Shown here: positions 18,254 to 28,701 of the stretch, one piece after another | Layout of the letters: each line of letters begins with the position of its first letter | Position numbering within the stretch: position 1 is the first letter of the stretch | From: Pseudomonas tensinigenes | GTDB taxonomy: Bacteria > Pseudomonadota > Gammaproteobacteria > Pseudomonadales > Pseudomonadaceae | NCBI RefSeq assembly: GCF_014268445.2 | Contig: NZ_CP077089.1 | Location: 5,315,501 to 5,379,500 of the forward strand | Direction: 5' to 3' | Length of the DNA: 64,000 nt | The notes under the pieces: model-generated | What the model was told of the DNA's origin: nothing | Databases searched by the model: none | The model's input: the letters and a program-made list of their open reading frames with translations, nothing else | Position numbers and translations under genes: made by a program

Positions 18254-20392
18254 ATGTTCGACTCTCTGTCCATTCGCCTGAAAATCGTCCTGCTCTCCGG
18301 CCTGTGCCTGCTCGGTGTGGTCGCGCTGATCGTCGGCATGAACATCTACCAGACCAACCAGAACGACGAACTGGTCAGTAACTCCAGCAACCAGTTGCTC
18401 ACCGCCAGCGTGCAGAACCTGTTGCAAGCCAAAGCCGCCGAGCAAGCCGTGCGGGTGCAGAAAACCTTCGGCGAAAGCCTGACGGTGATCACGGCCGTAG
18501 CGGATCAGATCAAGGACCTGCGGGTAATGGCCGCCAAGCGTTCGCTGGACGCCGGCGCCTTACGTGAAGAGTTGAACCTGAGCTTGAAAACCGCCTTCGA
18601 GCGCAACGACAAAGTGCTCGGCATCTGGCTGGCTTTCGAACCGAATGCTCTCGACGGCAAGGACAGCGAGTTCGCCAACGATGCCGCGCGCCAGTCCAAC
18701 GAAGCCGGACGTTTTGCCACGTACTGGAGCCGCGCCGCCGGCGCCTCGCTGAACACCATCATGGTCGAAGAAGACCTGACCAAAACCACCCTCAGCGTCA
18801 GCGGCACGCCCTACAACAGTTGGTACACCTGCCCTCGCGATGCCAAGCGCACCTGCCTGCTCGACCCGTATGCCGACACGGTCGGTGGCAAGGAAATGCT
18901 CATGACGACCATTTCCGTGCCGTTGATTGTCGACGGCAAGGCCATCGGCGTGGTCGGTGTCGACATCGCCCTCGACGCCCTGCAAGCGGCGGCCGTGGAT
19001 TCCCAGCGCAATCTGTTCAACAACGCCGGGCACATGCTGATCGTCTCTGGCAGCGGCGTGCTCGCTGCCGACAGTTCCGACGCGACCAAGGTCGGCAAGA
19101 AAATCAGCGACACCCTCGGCGCCGATGGCAAGGATGTGCTGCAACTGCTGAGCTCCGGCACACCGAAGATTCTTGAACAAGGTGATTTGATTCGCGCCGT
19201 TTACCCAGTCGATCCAATTGGTAACTCGCGCGCCTGGGGCGTGGTCATCGACTTGCCGAAACAAGTACTGCTGGCTGACTCCGTCAAGCTGCAAGCGGTG
19301 CTCGATGATGCTCAGGAAACCGGTGTGATCACGGCGCTGCTGGTTGCTGTAGTCGCCGGTCTGGTTGGCTTGCTGTTGATCTGGCTGACCGCATCCGGCG
19401 TCACCCGGCCGATCAACAGCGTCGCTGAGATGCTGAAGAACATCGCCAGCGGCGAAGGCGATCTGACTCAGCGCCTGAACTACAGCAAACAAGATGAACT
19501 GGGCGAACTGGTGAACTGGTTCAACCGTTTCCTCGACAAGCTGCAACCGACTATCGCGCAGATCAAACAGAGCATCACCGAAGCACGCGGCACCGCCGAC
19601 CAGTCTTCGGAAATCGCCCGCCAGACCAGTGAAGGCATGCAGGTGCAGTTCCGCGAGATCGATCAGGTCGCCACCGCCTCCAACGAAATGAGCGCCACCG
19701 CCCACGACGTCGCCAACAGCGCATCGAACGCAGCCAATGCCGCGAAAGGTGCCGATCAGTCGGCGAAGGACGGTATGTCGATCATCGAGCGCAGCACCCG
19801 CGACATCAATCAACTGGCCGATGAAGTCAGCAAAGCGGTGACCGAGGTTGAAGCGCTGGCGGTGAACAGCGAGCAGATCGGCTCGGTACTGGAGGTGATC
19901 CGCAGCATCGCCGAACAGACCAACCTGCTCGCCCTCAACGCGGCGATTGAAGCCGCTCGCGCCGGTGAGAGCGGCCGTGGTTTTGCGGTGGTTGCCGATG
20001 AAGTCCGCAACCTCGCCAAGCGCACGCAGGATTCAGTGGAAGAGATTCGCATCGTGATCGAACGGATTCAGACCGGCACCCGTGGCGTGGTCGCGACCAT
20101 GCATTCGAGCCAGACCCAAGCGCACAACAACGCCGGGCAGATTCGTCAGGCCGTCGATGCACTGGGCAAGATCAGCGATGCGGTGACGGTGATCAGTGAC
20201 ATGAACTTGCAGATTGCCAGCGCGGCTGAGCAGCAGAGTGCGGTGGCTGAAGAGGTCAATCGCAATGTCTCGGCGATTCGGACCGTGACTGAAACCCTGA
20301 CCGAGCAAGCCACTGAGTCGGCGGCGATCAGCAGCCAGCTCAATGCCCTGGCCAGTCAGCAGATGAAACTGATGGATCAGTTCCGCGTCTAG
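18254..20392 (+). CDS. Methyl-accepting chemotaxis protein with Cache sensor
   Basis: 712 aa transmembrane chemoreceptor. Membrane segment about 10-32, a large periplasmic dCache-type sensor about 36-355 with EVDIA-like [12 protein letters not shown] near 235, second membrane segment near 360-382 ([21 protein letters not shown]), HAMP about 383-435, then the signalling coiled coil with the conserved tip [35 protein letters not shown] near 552. No NWETF-like CheR tether at the C-terminus. The ligand cannot be deduced, though dCache receptors often bind amino or organic acids. Monocistronic; REPIN follows. Confidence 0.94.
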   Translation: MFDSLSIRLKIVLLSGLCLLGVVALIVGMNIYQTNQNDELVSNSSNQLLTASVQNLLQAKAAEQAVRVQKTFGESLTVITAVADQIKDLRVMAAKRSLDAGALREELNLSLKTAFERNDKVLGIWLAFEPNALDGKDSEFANDAARQSNEAGRFATYWSRAAGASLNTIMVEEDLTKTTLSVSGTPYNSWYTCPRDAKRTCLLDPYADTVGGKEMLMTTISVPLIVDGKAIGVVGVDIALDALQAAAVDSQRNLFNNAGHMLIVSGSGVLAADSSDATKVGKKISDTLGADGKDVLQLLSSGTPKILEQGDLIRAVYPVDPIGNSRAWGVVIDLPKQVLLADSVKLQAVLDDAQETGVITALLVAVVAGLVGLLLIWLTASGVTRPINSVAEMLKNIASGEGDLTQRLNYSKQDELGELVNWFNRFLDKLQPTIAQIKQSITEARGTADQSSEIARQTSEGMQVQFREIDQVATASNEMSATAHDVANSASNAANAAKGADQSAKDGMSIIERSTRDINQLADEVSKAVTEVEALAVNSEQIGSVLEVIRSIAEQTNLLALNAAIEAARAGESGRGFAVVADEVRNLAKRTQDSVEEIRIVIERIQTGTRGVVATMHSSQTQAHNNAGQIRQAVDALGKISDAVTVISDMNLQIASAAEQQSAVAEEVNRNVSAIRTVTETLTEQATESAAISSQLNALASQQMKLMDQFRV

Positions 20393-20410
20393 CAAACCGC
20401 AAAAATACCT

Positions 20411-20497
20411 GTGGGAGCGAGCCTGCTCGCGAAGACGGCAGCACATTCAACACTGATGTGACTGATTCAACGCTTTCGCGAGCAGGCTCGCTCCCAC
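20411..20497. repeat. REPIN, copy 4 (chemoreceptor 3' side)
   Basis: Inverted GTGGGAGCGAGCCTGCTCGC pair, 87 bp, 18 nt after the chemoreceptor stop codon. It is nearly identical to copy 3 in its spacer (AAGACGGCAGCACATTCAAC). Confidence 0.9.
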
Positions 20498-20583
20498 AGG
20501 GGTAAGTGTTCACCCGCTGGCGTTTTCATCTAACCCGACATTGTTTTGCACTATCATCGCCCTCTCGCTCCGGAGGGCCTTCG

Positions 20584-21933
20584 ATGACTGATTTACTCAC
20601 GTCCATTCAAGCCGCACTCGGCTTGCCGCATACGCCGATTCCGTTTACTGATCGTGGCGCCCTGCCCTCGGCGTTCGCCGTCACCGAGCTTGCCTGCGCC
20701 AGCATCGCCGCTGCCGGTCAGGCCGTCAGCGAATTGCTCCAGCAGCAGACCGGCCAGCGACCTGTCGTTGAAGTCGATCGTCGATTGGCATCGTTCTGGT
20801 TCGCCACATCAATCCGTCCCATCGGCTGGCAAGTTCCGCCACTGTGGGATCCAGTCGCAGGGGATTATCAGACTCGCGACGGCTGGATCCGTCTGCACAC
20901 CAACGCCCCACATCACCGCGCCGCCGCTGAAAGCGTGCTCGGTGCCTGCGCCGACCGTGCTGCGATGGCGGTAAAAGTCGTGCGATGGGCGAGTACGGAT
21001 CTGGAGCAAGCGGTGGTCGACGCCAAGGGTTGTGCCGCCGAGATGCGCAGTTGGGCACAGTGGCAGACGCATCCGCAGGGGCTCGCGGTGAATGCCGAGC
21101 CGCTGGTGCATTGGCTTGATTCGCAGGATGAACAGCGCCAAGCGTGGCAAGGCTCGGTGGCGCAACCGTTGGCCGGGATCAAGGTGCTGGATTTGACGCG
21201 GGTACTCGCCGGTCCCACCGCCAGCCGTTTTCTCGCTGGCCTTGGCGCCGATGTATTGCGCATCGATTCCCCGACCTGGAACGAGCCTGGTGTCGTCCCG
21301 GAAATGACCCTCGGCAAACGCTGTGCGCGGCTTAACCTGCATGATCCGGCGGATCGCGCGGTGTTCGAAGGATTGTTGAAAGACGCCGACATTTTGCTGC
21401 ACGGTTACCGCGCCGATGCGCTGGAGAATCTCGGATTCGGCGCCGAACGCCGCCGGCAACTGGCACCGGGCCTGATCGATGTCGGCCTCAATGCCTACGG
21501 CTGGAGCGGCCCGTGGCAGAACCGCCGCGGTTTCGACAGTCTGGTACAGATGAGCAGCGGCATTGCCGAGGCCGGACAGCGCTGGCAGCAGGCTGAAAAG
21601 CCGACACCGTTGCCAGTGCAGGCGCTGGATCATGCGACCGGGTATTTGCTGGCGACGAGTGCGCTCCGACTGTTGACCGAGCGTTTGAACACGGGTCGCG
21701 GTGGCTCGGCGCGGTTGTCGCTGGCGCGCACGGCGAAACTGTTGATCGAGCATGGGCCGGGGACGAGTGAAGCGTTGCGTGCCGAGGAAGAGCAGGATCA
21801 GAGCTTGTCGTTGGAGCAGACCACGTGGGGCCCGGCGCATCGGTTGCAGGTGCCGGTGAAGATCAGCGGCACACCGATTCAGTGGGCGTTGCCGGCGACA
21901 CAATTAGGTTCCCATCATCCACAGTGGAATTAA
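20584..21933 (+). CDS. CaiB/BaiF (class III) CoA-transferase family protein
   Basis: 449 aa. The second half carries typical class III features: LAGIKVLDLTRVLAGPTASRFLAGLGADVLRIDSP, then DRAVFEGLLKDADILLHGYRADALENLGFG and GWSGPWQNRRGFDSLVQMSSG. The first about 195 residues are less typical and may form a degenerate duplicated half, seen in the subgroup annotated simply as 'CoA transferase'. Would move CoA between carboxylic acids; substrate unknown. ATG chosen for the GGAGGGCC ribosome site. No operon partner: the next gene is convergent. Confidence 0.85.
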   Translation: MTDLLTSIQAALGLPHTPIPFTDRGALPSAFAVTELACASIAAAGQAVSELLQQQTGQRPVVEVDRRLASFWFATSIRPIGWQVPPLWDPVAGDYQTRDGWIRLHTNAPHHRAAAESVLGACADRAAMAVKVVRWASTDLEQAVVDAKGCAAEMRSWAQWQTHPQGLAVNAEPLVHWLDSQDEQRQAWQGSVAQPLAGIKVLDLTRVLAGPTASRFLAGLGADVLRIDSPTWNEPGVVPEMTLGKRCARLNLHDPADRAVFEGLLKDADILLHGYRADALENLGFGAERRRQLAPGLIDVGLNAYGWSGPWQNRRGFDSLVQMSSGIAEAGQRWQQAEKPTPLPVQALDHATGYLLATSALRLLTERLNTGRGGSARLSLARTAKLLIEHGPGTSEALRAEEEQDQSLSLEQTTWGPAHRLQVPVKISGTPIQWALPATQLGSHHPQWN

Positions 21934-21937
21934 AAGC

Positions 21938-22113
21938 CCCTCACCCTAACCCTCTCCCAAAGGGAGAGGGGACCGATCGGGGGATATTGAAGAGATGCAC
22001 CGACTTGAACGCTTGGCGCTGAATCCCTAATCGACTCGGTCTTTCAGGTCGATGGACAACGCAAGACACCTCGGTCGGCCCCCTCTCCCTCCGGGAGAGG
22101 GCTGGGGTGAGGG
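21938..22113 (+). repeat. 176 bp palindromic-end element, copy 2
   Basis: Same structure and length as the copies at 5721 and 30225. It starts 5 nt after the CoA-transferase stop codon with CCCTCACCCTAACCCTCTCCC-type sequence and ends with GGGAGAGGGCTGGGGTGAGGG-type sequence. Conserved interior blocks include TAATCGACT and TTTCAGGTCGATG. Confidence 0.82.
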
Positions 22114-22141
22114 CTGCAATTTCAGGCCGAGCGATGATGTA

Positions 22142-23005
22142 TCAATCTGCCCGGCTCAAAGATGTCCACAAAAGCTGCGCCGCATACCCTCGATAAGGCC
22201 GCCAGGCCTCAGCCCGCAAAGACAATTCCCGAGCGTTTGGTCGCTGCCCTTTCAGCACTTCCAACGCCCGCAACAACCCGACATCGCCGGTGGGAAACCC
22301 GTCCAGATCGCGCAACTGCCGCAACGCAATGTACTGCGCCGTCCACTCGCCTATCCCGTGCAATGCCAGTAGCCGTGCCACGCCACCCTCGCGATTCGGC
22401 TCAAACAACGAGGGTTCTTCCAGCAACGCCTGCGCCACCCCCGATAACGTCCGCCCACGACTTTTCGGCATGCCCAGCGCCGCCATATCTGCCGCCGCCA
22501 AGACGTGCGCCTCGGGAAACACATGCGTCAATCCGGGCACTGTGGATACCAGCGGCGCGCCATATTGCGCCACCAGTTTCCCCGCCAGACGAATCGCCGC
22601 CACCACCGTAATCTGCTGCCCAAGCACCGCGCGAAAGGCCAACTCCAACCCATCCCACGCACCGGGAATGCGCAACCCCGCGCGCTCGGCAATCAATCGC
22701 GCCAGCAACGGATCATTCGCCAGATGCGCTTGCATCAACGCCACATCAGCATCCAGATCAAACATCCGCCGCAACCTGACAACGATCTCGGGCACGGCTG
22801 CCGGATCAGGAAAGTCCAGCTCGACCTCCAGCGCATCTGCCGTCCCAAGCCACACCGAAACCGTACCGTGAACACCGTTCAACCCGATGCTGCGCGAGTA
22901 CACACCCTCGACCACAACTTCCATCCCGACCACCGCCCGTGCCGCGAGAAACCCCAGCATCGCCTCCCAGTCATACGGCGGCGCATACGCAAGCGACAAC
23001 CTCAC
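22142..23005 (-). CDS. alkA: DNA-3-methyladenine glycosylase II (AlkA-like)
   Basis: 287 aa HhH-GPD base-excision glycosylase that removes alkylated purines. N-terminal AlkA fold (YDWEAMLGFLAARAVVGME) without an Ada domain; LELAFRAVLGQQITV, then the helix-hairpin-helix LLALHGIGEWTAQYIALR and catalytic Asp in FPTGDVGLLRAL. The start is GTG overlapping the TGA of the upstream arcD paralog (GTGA), so it is translationally coupled to a transporter. The pairing has no obvious biochemical logic. Confidence 0.88.
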   Translation of the reverse strand: MRLSLAYAPPYDWEAMLGFLAARAVVGMEVVVEGVYSRSIGLNGVHGTVSVWLGTADALEVELDFPDPAAVPEIVVRLRRMFDLDADVALMQAHLANDPLLARLIAERAGLRIPGAWDGLELAFRAVLGQQITVVAAIRLAGKLVAQYGAPLVSTVPGLTHVFPEAHVLAAADMAALGMPKSRGRTLSGVAQALLEEPSLFEPNREGGVARLLALHGIGEWTAQYIALRQLRDLDGFPTGDVGLLRALEVLKGQRPNARELSLRAEAWRPYRGYAAQLLWTSLSRAD

Positions 23006-24429
23006 AACGACAGCACACCGCTGTACAACCCATACGCTGCCAGCCCCGCGCCGATGACCACGCAGGTGAAAATGCCTTTCTCGACATGGGTGAACAACGG
23101 CTCGCCCTGCTCATGTTTAGCCTTGGCAAACAGGATCACCCCCGGCGCATACAGCAACGCCGACAGCAGCAAATACTTCACCCCGCCGGCGTACAGCAAC
23201 CACACCGCATACCCGAGGGCGATGCCACCGATCAGCAGATCCTTGGTGCGCTCAGCCGAAGCATGTTCGTAGGTTTCGCCGCGCCCGCTGAGCAACACCG
23301 CGTACGCCGCCGACCACAGGTACGGCACCAGAATCATCGACGACGCCAGATAAATCAGGCTGGTGTAAGTGCCCGCCGAAAACAGCGTGATCAACAGGAA
23401 AACCTGGATCATCGCGTTGGTCAGCCACAACGCATTGACCGGCACATGGTTCTTGTTTTCCTTTTTCAGGAACGCCGGCATGGTCTTGTCCTTGGCCGTG
23501 GCGAAGAGAATCTCCGCACACAGCAGCGCCCACGATAACAGCGCGCCGAGCAGTGAAATCGCCAGGCCAATGCTGATCAGCAACGCGCCCCACGGCCCGA
23601 CAATGTGCTCGAGCACCGCCGCCAGCGACGGGTTCTGCAAATTCGCCAGTTCCGGCTGGCTCATGATCCCCAGCGACAGCACGTTGACCAGCACCAGCAG
23701 TGCCAGCACGCCGATAAAGCCGATCACCGTGGCGCGGCCGACGTCGCTGCGTTTCTCCGCCCGCGCCGAGTACACACTGGCGCCTTCGATGCCGATGAAC
23801 ACAAACACCGTGACCAGCATCATGTTGCGCACCTGATCCATCACCCCGCCAAAATTCGGGTTGCTGGTGCCCCAGATGTCGCGGGTAAAAATGTCAGCCT
23901 TGAATGCCACCGCCGCGATGACGATGAACATGATCAGCGGCACGACTTTGGCCACCGTGGTCAGTTGATTGATCAGCGCCGCCTCCTTGATCCCGCGCAT
24001 CACCAGGAAATGCACGGCCCACAGCAGCACCGATGCACAGCCGATGGCGATCGGCGTATTGCCCTGGCCAAACACCGGAAAAAAGTAGCCGAGGGTGCTG
24101 AACAGCAAGACGAAATAACCGACGTTGCCCAGCCACGCACTGATCCAGTAACCCCAGGCGGACGAGAAACCCATGTAGTCGCCAAACCCGGCCTTGGCGT
24201 AGGCATACACGCCGGAATCCAGTTCGGGTTTGCGATTGGCCAGGGTCTGAAAGACGAACGCCAGAGTCAGCATGCCGATCGCGGTAATCCCCCAACCGAT
24301 CAGGATCGCCCCGGCATCGGCGCGTGCTGCCATATTCTGCGGCAGCGAGAAAATCCCCCCGCCAATCATCGAACCCACCACCAGGGCGATCAACGCGCCT
24401 AATCGCAGCTTTTGCGTCGGTTGCGACAT
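23002..24429 (-). CDS. Basic amino acid/polyamine antiporter, ArcD paralog
   Basis: 475 aa APC-superfamily transporter with about 12 membrane spans. Starts MSQPTQKLRLGALIALVVGSMIGGGIFSLPQNMA, with the ArcD/YdgI signature GGGIFSLP and ANRKPELDSGVYAYAKAGFGDYMGFSSAWGYW. Very close to the divergent ArcD at 24862, so a duplication or recent paralogy is likely. Probably arginine/ornithine exchange, but it lies outside the arcDABC operon and may differ in substrate or control. Last codon overlaps the alkA start. Confidence 0.9.
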   Translation of the reverse strand: MSQPTQKLRLGALIALVVGSMIGGGIFSLPQNMAARADAGAILIGWGITAIGMLTLAFVFQTLANRKPELDSGVYAYAKAGFGDYMGFSSAWGYWISAWLGNVGYFVLLFSTLGYFFPVFGQGNTPIAIGCASVLLWAVHFLVMRGIKEAALINQLTTVAKVVPLIMFIVIAAVAFKADIFTRDIWGTSNPNFGGVMDQVRNMMLVTVFVFIGIEGASVYSARAEKRSDVGRATVIGFIGVLALLVLVNVLSLGIMSQPELANLQNPSLAAVLEHIVGPWGALLISIGLAISLLGALLSWALLCAEILFATAKDKTMPAFLKKENKNHVPVNALWLTNAMIQVFLLITLFSAGTYTSLIYLASSMILVPYLWSAAYAVLLSGRGETYEHASAERTKDLLIGGIALGYAVWLLYAGGVKYLLLSALLYAPGVILFAKAKHEQGEPLFTHVEKGIFTCVVIGAGLAAYGLYSGVLSL

Positions 24430-24512
24430 TTCAGTTTCCCTTTGAAGTGTGGTGAGCGTGCATTTGTAACAACTATTAACTAAACGGATAAAGGTAGATG
24501 ACGTTTATCAGG

Positions 24513-24559
24513 TAACGCCAATTAACGCCTGTTTATATATAGCGGATGACGCTAACGCC
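24513..24559. promoter_or_regulatory. Phased TAACGCC direct repeats
   Basis: TAACGCC at 24513, 24523 and 24553, i.e. offsets of 10 and 30 bp, all on one face of the helix. They lie about 85-130 nt upstream of the arcD paralog start. Possible operator of an unidentified regulator. Confidence 0.4.
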
Positions 24560-24791
24560 TAGCACGTTAAGACAGTTTTGTGCGCTGATCCCGATAATTC
24601 AATTCTGTACTGAAAACAGACGCTGAAAATTTGCCAAAAGCTGAAAAAGAACTAGCGTGATAATTCGAAAGTAATAATAGCCATTCCCAACAATGTAGCC
24701 ACAACGCCTCTAGGACGGGCCTTGCGGGCAGGATATTTATGCCTTCAGTCGAAGCCTAAGTCATTCATTAACAATGGAATGTGACCATGCA

Positions 24792-24805
24792 CTGATCTAA
24801 GTCAG
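24792..24805. promoter_or_regulatory. ANR/FNR-like box upstream of arcDABC
   Basis: CTGAT-CTAA-GTCAG is a dyad close to the ANR consensus TTGAT-N4-ATCAA. ANR activates arcDABC at low oxygen in P. aeruginosa, so the position is as expected. Both outer bases and one inner base differ from consensus. Confidence 0.5.
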
Positions 24806-24861
24806 CTGTTTGAACAGACAACAGAACTACGCTGTGATCTCTTCTCTCCTGCAATGGAGTC

Positions 24862-26295
24862 ATGCAAATGTCTGAAGCTCCTGGAAAACTACGACTAGGT
24901 GCACTGGTTGCATTGGTAGTCGGCTCAATGATCGGTGGCGGGATATTTTCTTTGCCACAAAACATGGCGGCCAGCGCCGATGTCGGTGCCGTACTGATCG
25001 GCTGGGCCATCACCGCTGTCGGCATGCTCACCCTCGCTTTTGTCTTTCAAACCCTCGCCAATCGCAAGCCTGACTTGGACGGCGGTGTCTACGCCTACGC
25101 CAAGGCCGGTTTCGGCGATTACATGGGTTTCTCGTCTGCCTGGGGCTACTGGATCAGCGCCTGGCTGGGCAACGTTGGTTACTTCGTTCTGCTGTTCAGC
25201 ACCCTCGGTTACTTCTTCCCGGTTTTCGGTGAGGGCAACACCGTTGCTGCGGTGATTGGCGCCTCGGTGCTGTTGTGGGCCGTGCACTTTCTGGTGCTGC
25301 GCGGGATCAAGGAAGCGGCGTTCATCAACCTGGTGACCACGGTCGCCAAAGTCGTACCACTGCTGCTGTTCGTGTTGATCGCGGTGTTCGCTTTCAAACT
25401 GGACATCTTCACCGCCGACATCTGGGGCATCAAGAATCCGGATCTGGGCAGTGTGATGAACCAGGTGCGCAACATGATGCTGGTCACCGTGTGGGTGTTC
25501 ATCGGTATCGAGGGTGCAAGCATCTTCTCGGCACGGGCGGAGAAACGCTCGGACGTCGGCAAAGCCACCGTGATCGGCTTCATCACCGTGCTGCTGTTTC
25601 TGGTGCTGGTGAACGTGCTGTCGCTGGGCATCATGACTCAGCCGGAACTGGCGAAACTGCAGAACCCGTCGATGGCCGCCGTGCTCGAGCATGTGGTCGG
25701 TCACTGGGGCGCGGTGCTGATCAGCGTCGGCCTGATCATCTCGCTGCTGGGCGCGCTGCTGTCGTGGGTGCTGCTGTGTGCGGAGATCATGTTCGCCGCC
25801 GCCAAAGACCACACCATGCCGGAGTTCCTGCGTAAGGAAAACGCCAACCACGTACCGGTCAACGCCCTGTGGCTGACCAACGCGATGGTGCAGATTTTCC
25901 TGATCATCACGCTGTTCTCGGCCAGTACCTACCTGTCGCTGATCTACCTCGCCACCTCGATGATTCTGGTGCCGTACCTGTGGTCGGCGGCCTATGCCCT
26001 ACTGCTGGCGGTGCGCGGCGAGAGCTACGAAGGCTTCGCGGCCGAGCGACGCAAGGATCTGATTATCGGCGGCATCGCGCTGATCTACGCGGTGTGGCTG
26101 CTGTATGCCGGCGGGGTCAAGTACCTGCTGCTCTCGGCCCTGCTCTACGCACCTGGCGCGATCCTGTTCGCCAAAGCCAAGCTGGAACTCAAACAACCGA
26201 TTTTCACTAACGTCGAGAAGCTGATTTTCGCCGCAGTGGTCGTGGGGGCCCTGGTGGCTGCCTACGGTCTCTACGACGGCTTCCTGACTCTGTAA
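24862..26295 (+). CDS. arcD: Arginine/ornithine antiporter ArcD
   Basis: 477 aa inner-membrane APC transporter with about 12-13 spans, exchanging external arginine for ornithine made by the deiminase pathway. MSEAPGKLRLGALVALVVGSMIGGGIFSLPQNMA is the family N-terminus. The listed ATG encodes MQMSEAP; a second ATG two codons later is an equal candidate, with AATGGAG upstream. First gene of arcDABC, with arcA 33 nt downstream. Confidence 0.95.
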   Translation: MQMSEAPGKLRLGALVALVVGSMIGGGIFSLPQNMAASADVGAVLIGWAITAVGMLTLAFVFQTLANRKPDLDGGVYAYAKAGFGDYMGFSSAWGYWISAWLGNVGYFVLLFSTLGYFFPVFGEGNTVAAVIGASVLLWAVHFLVLRGIKEAAFINLVTTVAKVVPLLLFVLIAVFAFKLDIFTADIWGIKNPDLGSVMNQVRNMMLVTVWVFIGIEGASIFSARAEKRSDVGKATVIGFITVLLFLVLVNVLSLGIMTQPELAKLQNPSMAAVLEHVVGHWGAVLISVGLIISLLGALLSWVLLCAEIMFAAAKDHTMPEFLRKENANHVPVNALWLTNAMVQIFLIITLFSASTYLSLIYLATSMILVPYLWSAAYALLLAVRGESYEGFAAERRKDLIIGGIALIYAVWLLYAGGVKYLLLSALLYAPGAILFAKAKLELKQPIFTNVEKLIFAAVVVGALVAAYGLYDGFLTL

Positions 26296-26328
26296 TCCCT
26301 GATTGATTTGTTATCTGGAGGATCTGAA

Positions 26329-27585
26329 ATGACCACGGAAAAAGTTAAGTACGGCGTCCATTCCGAAGCCGGCAAACTGCGCAAAGTCATGGTGTGCTCC
26401 CCAGGTCTGGCCCATCAGCGGCTGACCCCGAACAACTGCGATGAACTGCTGTTCGATGACGTGCTCTGGGTGGCTCAGGCCAAGCGCGACCACTTCGACT
26501 TCGTCACCAAGATGCGCGAGCGCGGCATCGATGTGCTGGAAATGCACAACCTGCTGACCGACATCGTCGCCATCCCTGAGGCACTGGACTGGATTCTCGA
26601 GCGCAAGGTCACCGCCGATTCGGTGGGCCTGGGCCTGATCAACGAAGTCAAATCCTGGCTGAAAAGCCTTGAGCCACGGCACATCGCCGAATTCCTGATT
26701 GGCGGCGTGTCCGCCGATGATCTGCCGGACAGTTTCGGCGGCAAGACCATCCAGATGTTCCGCGACTTCCTCGGCCACTCCAGCTTCATTCTGCCGCCGC
26801 TGCCGAACACCCAGTTCACCCGCGACACCACTTGCTGGATCTACGGTGGCGTGACGCTGAACCCGATGTACTGGCCAGCGCGTCGTCAGGAAACCCTGCT
26901 GACCACCGCCATCTACAAATTCCACCCGCAGTTCACCAACGCCGAATTCGAGATCTGGTACGGCGACCCGGACAAGGATCACGGCAGCTCCACCCTTGAG
27001 GGCGGCGACGTCATGCCAATCGGCAACGGCGTGGTGCTGATCGGCATGGGCGAGCGCTCATCGCGTCAGGCCATCGGCCAACTGGCGCTGAACCTGTTCA
27101 AGAACAAAGCCGTGGAAAAAGTCATCGTTGCCGGCCTGCCGAAGTCCCGCGCCGCGATGCACCTCGACACCGTGTTCAGCTTCTGCGACCGCGACCTGGT
27201 GACGATTTTCCCGGAAGTAGTGAATCAGATCGTCGCCTTCACCCTGCGTCCTGACGAAAGCAAACAGGGCGGCATCGACATCCGCCGCGAAGAAGGCACC
27301 TTCCTCGACACCGTGGCCAAAGCCCTCAACCTGCCGAAGCTGCGCGTGGTGGAAACCGGCGGCAACAGCTTCGCCGCCGAACGCGAGCAATGGGACGACG
27401 GCAACAACGTGGTGGCCGTGGAACCGGGCGTGGTCATCGGCTACGACCGCAACACCTACACCAACACCCTGCTGCGCAAGGCAGGCGTGGAAGTCATCAC
27501 CATCAGCGCCGGTGAACTGGGCCGAGGCCGTGGCGGTGGCCACTGCATGACCTGCCCGATCATCCGCGACCCGATCGATTACTAA
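26329..27585 (+). CDS. arcA: Arginine deiminase
   Basis: Hydrolyses arginine to citrulline and ammonia, first step of the ATP-yielding deiminase pathway. 418 aa, normal length. Conserved substrate and catalytic motifs include [44 protein letters not shown], the His in [15 protein letters not shown] and the nucleophile Cys406 in [13 protein letters not shown] chosen for TGGAGGATCTGAA; upstream in-frame codons are untranslated leader. Confidence 0.97.
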   Translation: MTTEKVKYGVHSEAGKLRKVMVCSPGLAHQRLTPNNCDELLFDDVLWVAQAKRDHFDFVTKMRERGIDVLEMHNLLTDIVAIPEALDWILERKVTADSVGLGLINEVKSWLKSLEPRHIAEFLIGGVSADDLPDSFGGKTIQMFRDFLGHSSFILPPLPNTQFTRDTTCWIYGGVTLNPMYWPARRQETLLTTAIYKFHPQFTNAEFEIWYGDPDKDHGSSTLEGGDVMPIGNGVVLIGMGERSSRQAIGQLALNLFKNKAVEKVIVAGLPKSRAAMHLDTVFSFCDRDLVTIFPEVVNQIVAFTLRPDESKQGGIDIRREEGTFLDTVAKALNLPKLRVVETGGNSFAAEREQWDDGNNVVAVEPGVVIGYDRNTYTNTLLRKAGVEVITISAGELGRGRGGGHCMTCPIIRDPIDY

Positions 27586-27654
27586 ACGACCATCTCCCCG
27601 GCCGCACCCATCCCGTAGCGGCCGGGCCGATTACCGAATCCAAGGAGAATCATC

Positions 27655-28665
27655 ATGGCGTTCAACATTCACAACCGTAACCTGCTCAGCCTGGAACACC
27701 ACACCCCACGTGAGCTGCGTTACCTGCTCGACCTGTCCCGCGATCTCAAACGCGCGAAATACACCGGCACCGAGCAACAACACCTGAAGGGCAACAACAT
27801 CGCCCTGATCTTCGAAAAAACCTCGACCCGCACCCGTTGCGCGTTCGAAGTGGCGGCCTATGACCAAGGCGCCAACGTCACCTATATCGACCCGAACTCG
27901 TCGCAGATCGGCCACAAAGAAAGCATGAAAGACACCGCCCGCGTGCTGGGGCGCATGTACGACGCCATCGAATACCGTGGCTTCAAACAGGAAATCGTCG
28001 AAGAGCTGGCCAAGTTCGCCGGTGTGCCGGTGTTCAACGGCCTGACCGATGAATATCACCCGACTCAGATGATCGCCGACGTGCTGACCATGCGTGAACA
28101 CGCCGACAAGCCGATCCACGAAATCAGCTACGCCTACCTCGGCGATGCGCGCAACAACATGGGCAACTCACTGCTGCTGGTCGGCGCCAAACTCGGCATG
28201 GACGTGCGCATCTGTGCACCGAAAGCGCTGTGGCCACTGGATGATCTGGTCGAGCGTTGCCACAAATATGCGGAAGAAAGCGGCGCACGTATCACCCTGA
28301 CTGAAGACCCGAAAGCGGCGGTCAAAGGCGTCGACTTCATTCACACCGACGTTTGGGTATCGATGGGTGAGCCGGTGGAAGCCTGGGCCGAGCGTATCCA
28401 GCAACTGCTGCCGTATCAGGTCAACGCCGAGCTGATGAAAGCCTCCGGCAACCCGCGCACCAAGTTCATGCACTGCCTGCCGGCGTTCCACAACAGCGAT
28501 ACCAAGGTCGGCAAACAGATTGCCGAGCAGTATCCGCATCTGAAAAACGGCATCGAAGTGACCGACGACGTGTTCGAGTCGCCAGCCTGCATCGCCTTCG
28601 AGCAAGCGGAAAACCGCATGCACACGATCAAGGCGATTCTGGTTTCGACCCTGGCTGATCTGTAA
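27655..28665 (+). CDS. arcB: Catabolic ornithine carbamoyltransferase
   Basis: 336 aa; converts citrulline and phosphate to ornithine and carbamoyl phosphate. Carbamoyl phosphate site [21 protein letters not shown], then [18 protein letters not shown] and the ornithine-binding [12 protein letters not shown] are present. CAAGGAGAATCATC precedes the ATG. Member of arcDABC; a REPIN interrupts the operon just after it. Confidence 0.97.
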   Translation: MAFNIHNRNLLSLEHHTPRELRYLLDLSRDLKRAKYTGTEQQHLKGNNIALIFEKTSTRTRCAFEVAAYDQGANVTYIDPNSSQIGHKESMKDTARVLGRMYDAIEYRGFKQEIVEELAKFAGVPVFNGLTDEYHPTQMIADVLTMREHADKPIHEISYAYLGDARNNMGNSLLLVGAKLGMDVRICAPKALWPLDDLVERCHKYAEESGARITLTEDPKAAVKGVDFIHTDVWVSMGEPVEAWAERIQQLLPYQVNAELMKASGNPRTKFMHCLPAFHNSDTKVGKQIAEQYPHLKNGIEVTDDVFESPACIAFEQAENRMHTIKAILVSTLADL

Positions 28666-28701
28666 CTGCAATAGCTCCCACTGAAGGAACCGGTTCCAAA
28701 G

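Larger units (their letters stand above)
24430..24861. other. Divergent promoter region between the two arcD genes
   Basis: 432 bp without a credible gene and visibly more AT-rich than its surroundings. Left part contains three helically phased TAACGCC repeats; right part contains an imperfect ANR-type dyad 57 nt before arcD. No ribosome-bound leader ORF or terminator is apparent. Confidence 0.7.

Noticed and set aside
24650..24720. ArgR site upstream of arcDABC
   Set aside because: ArgR is expected here from P. aeruginosa, but I found no TGTCGC half-site pair at proper spacing; TGTAGCC near 24700 is too weak.
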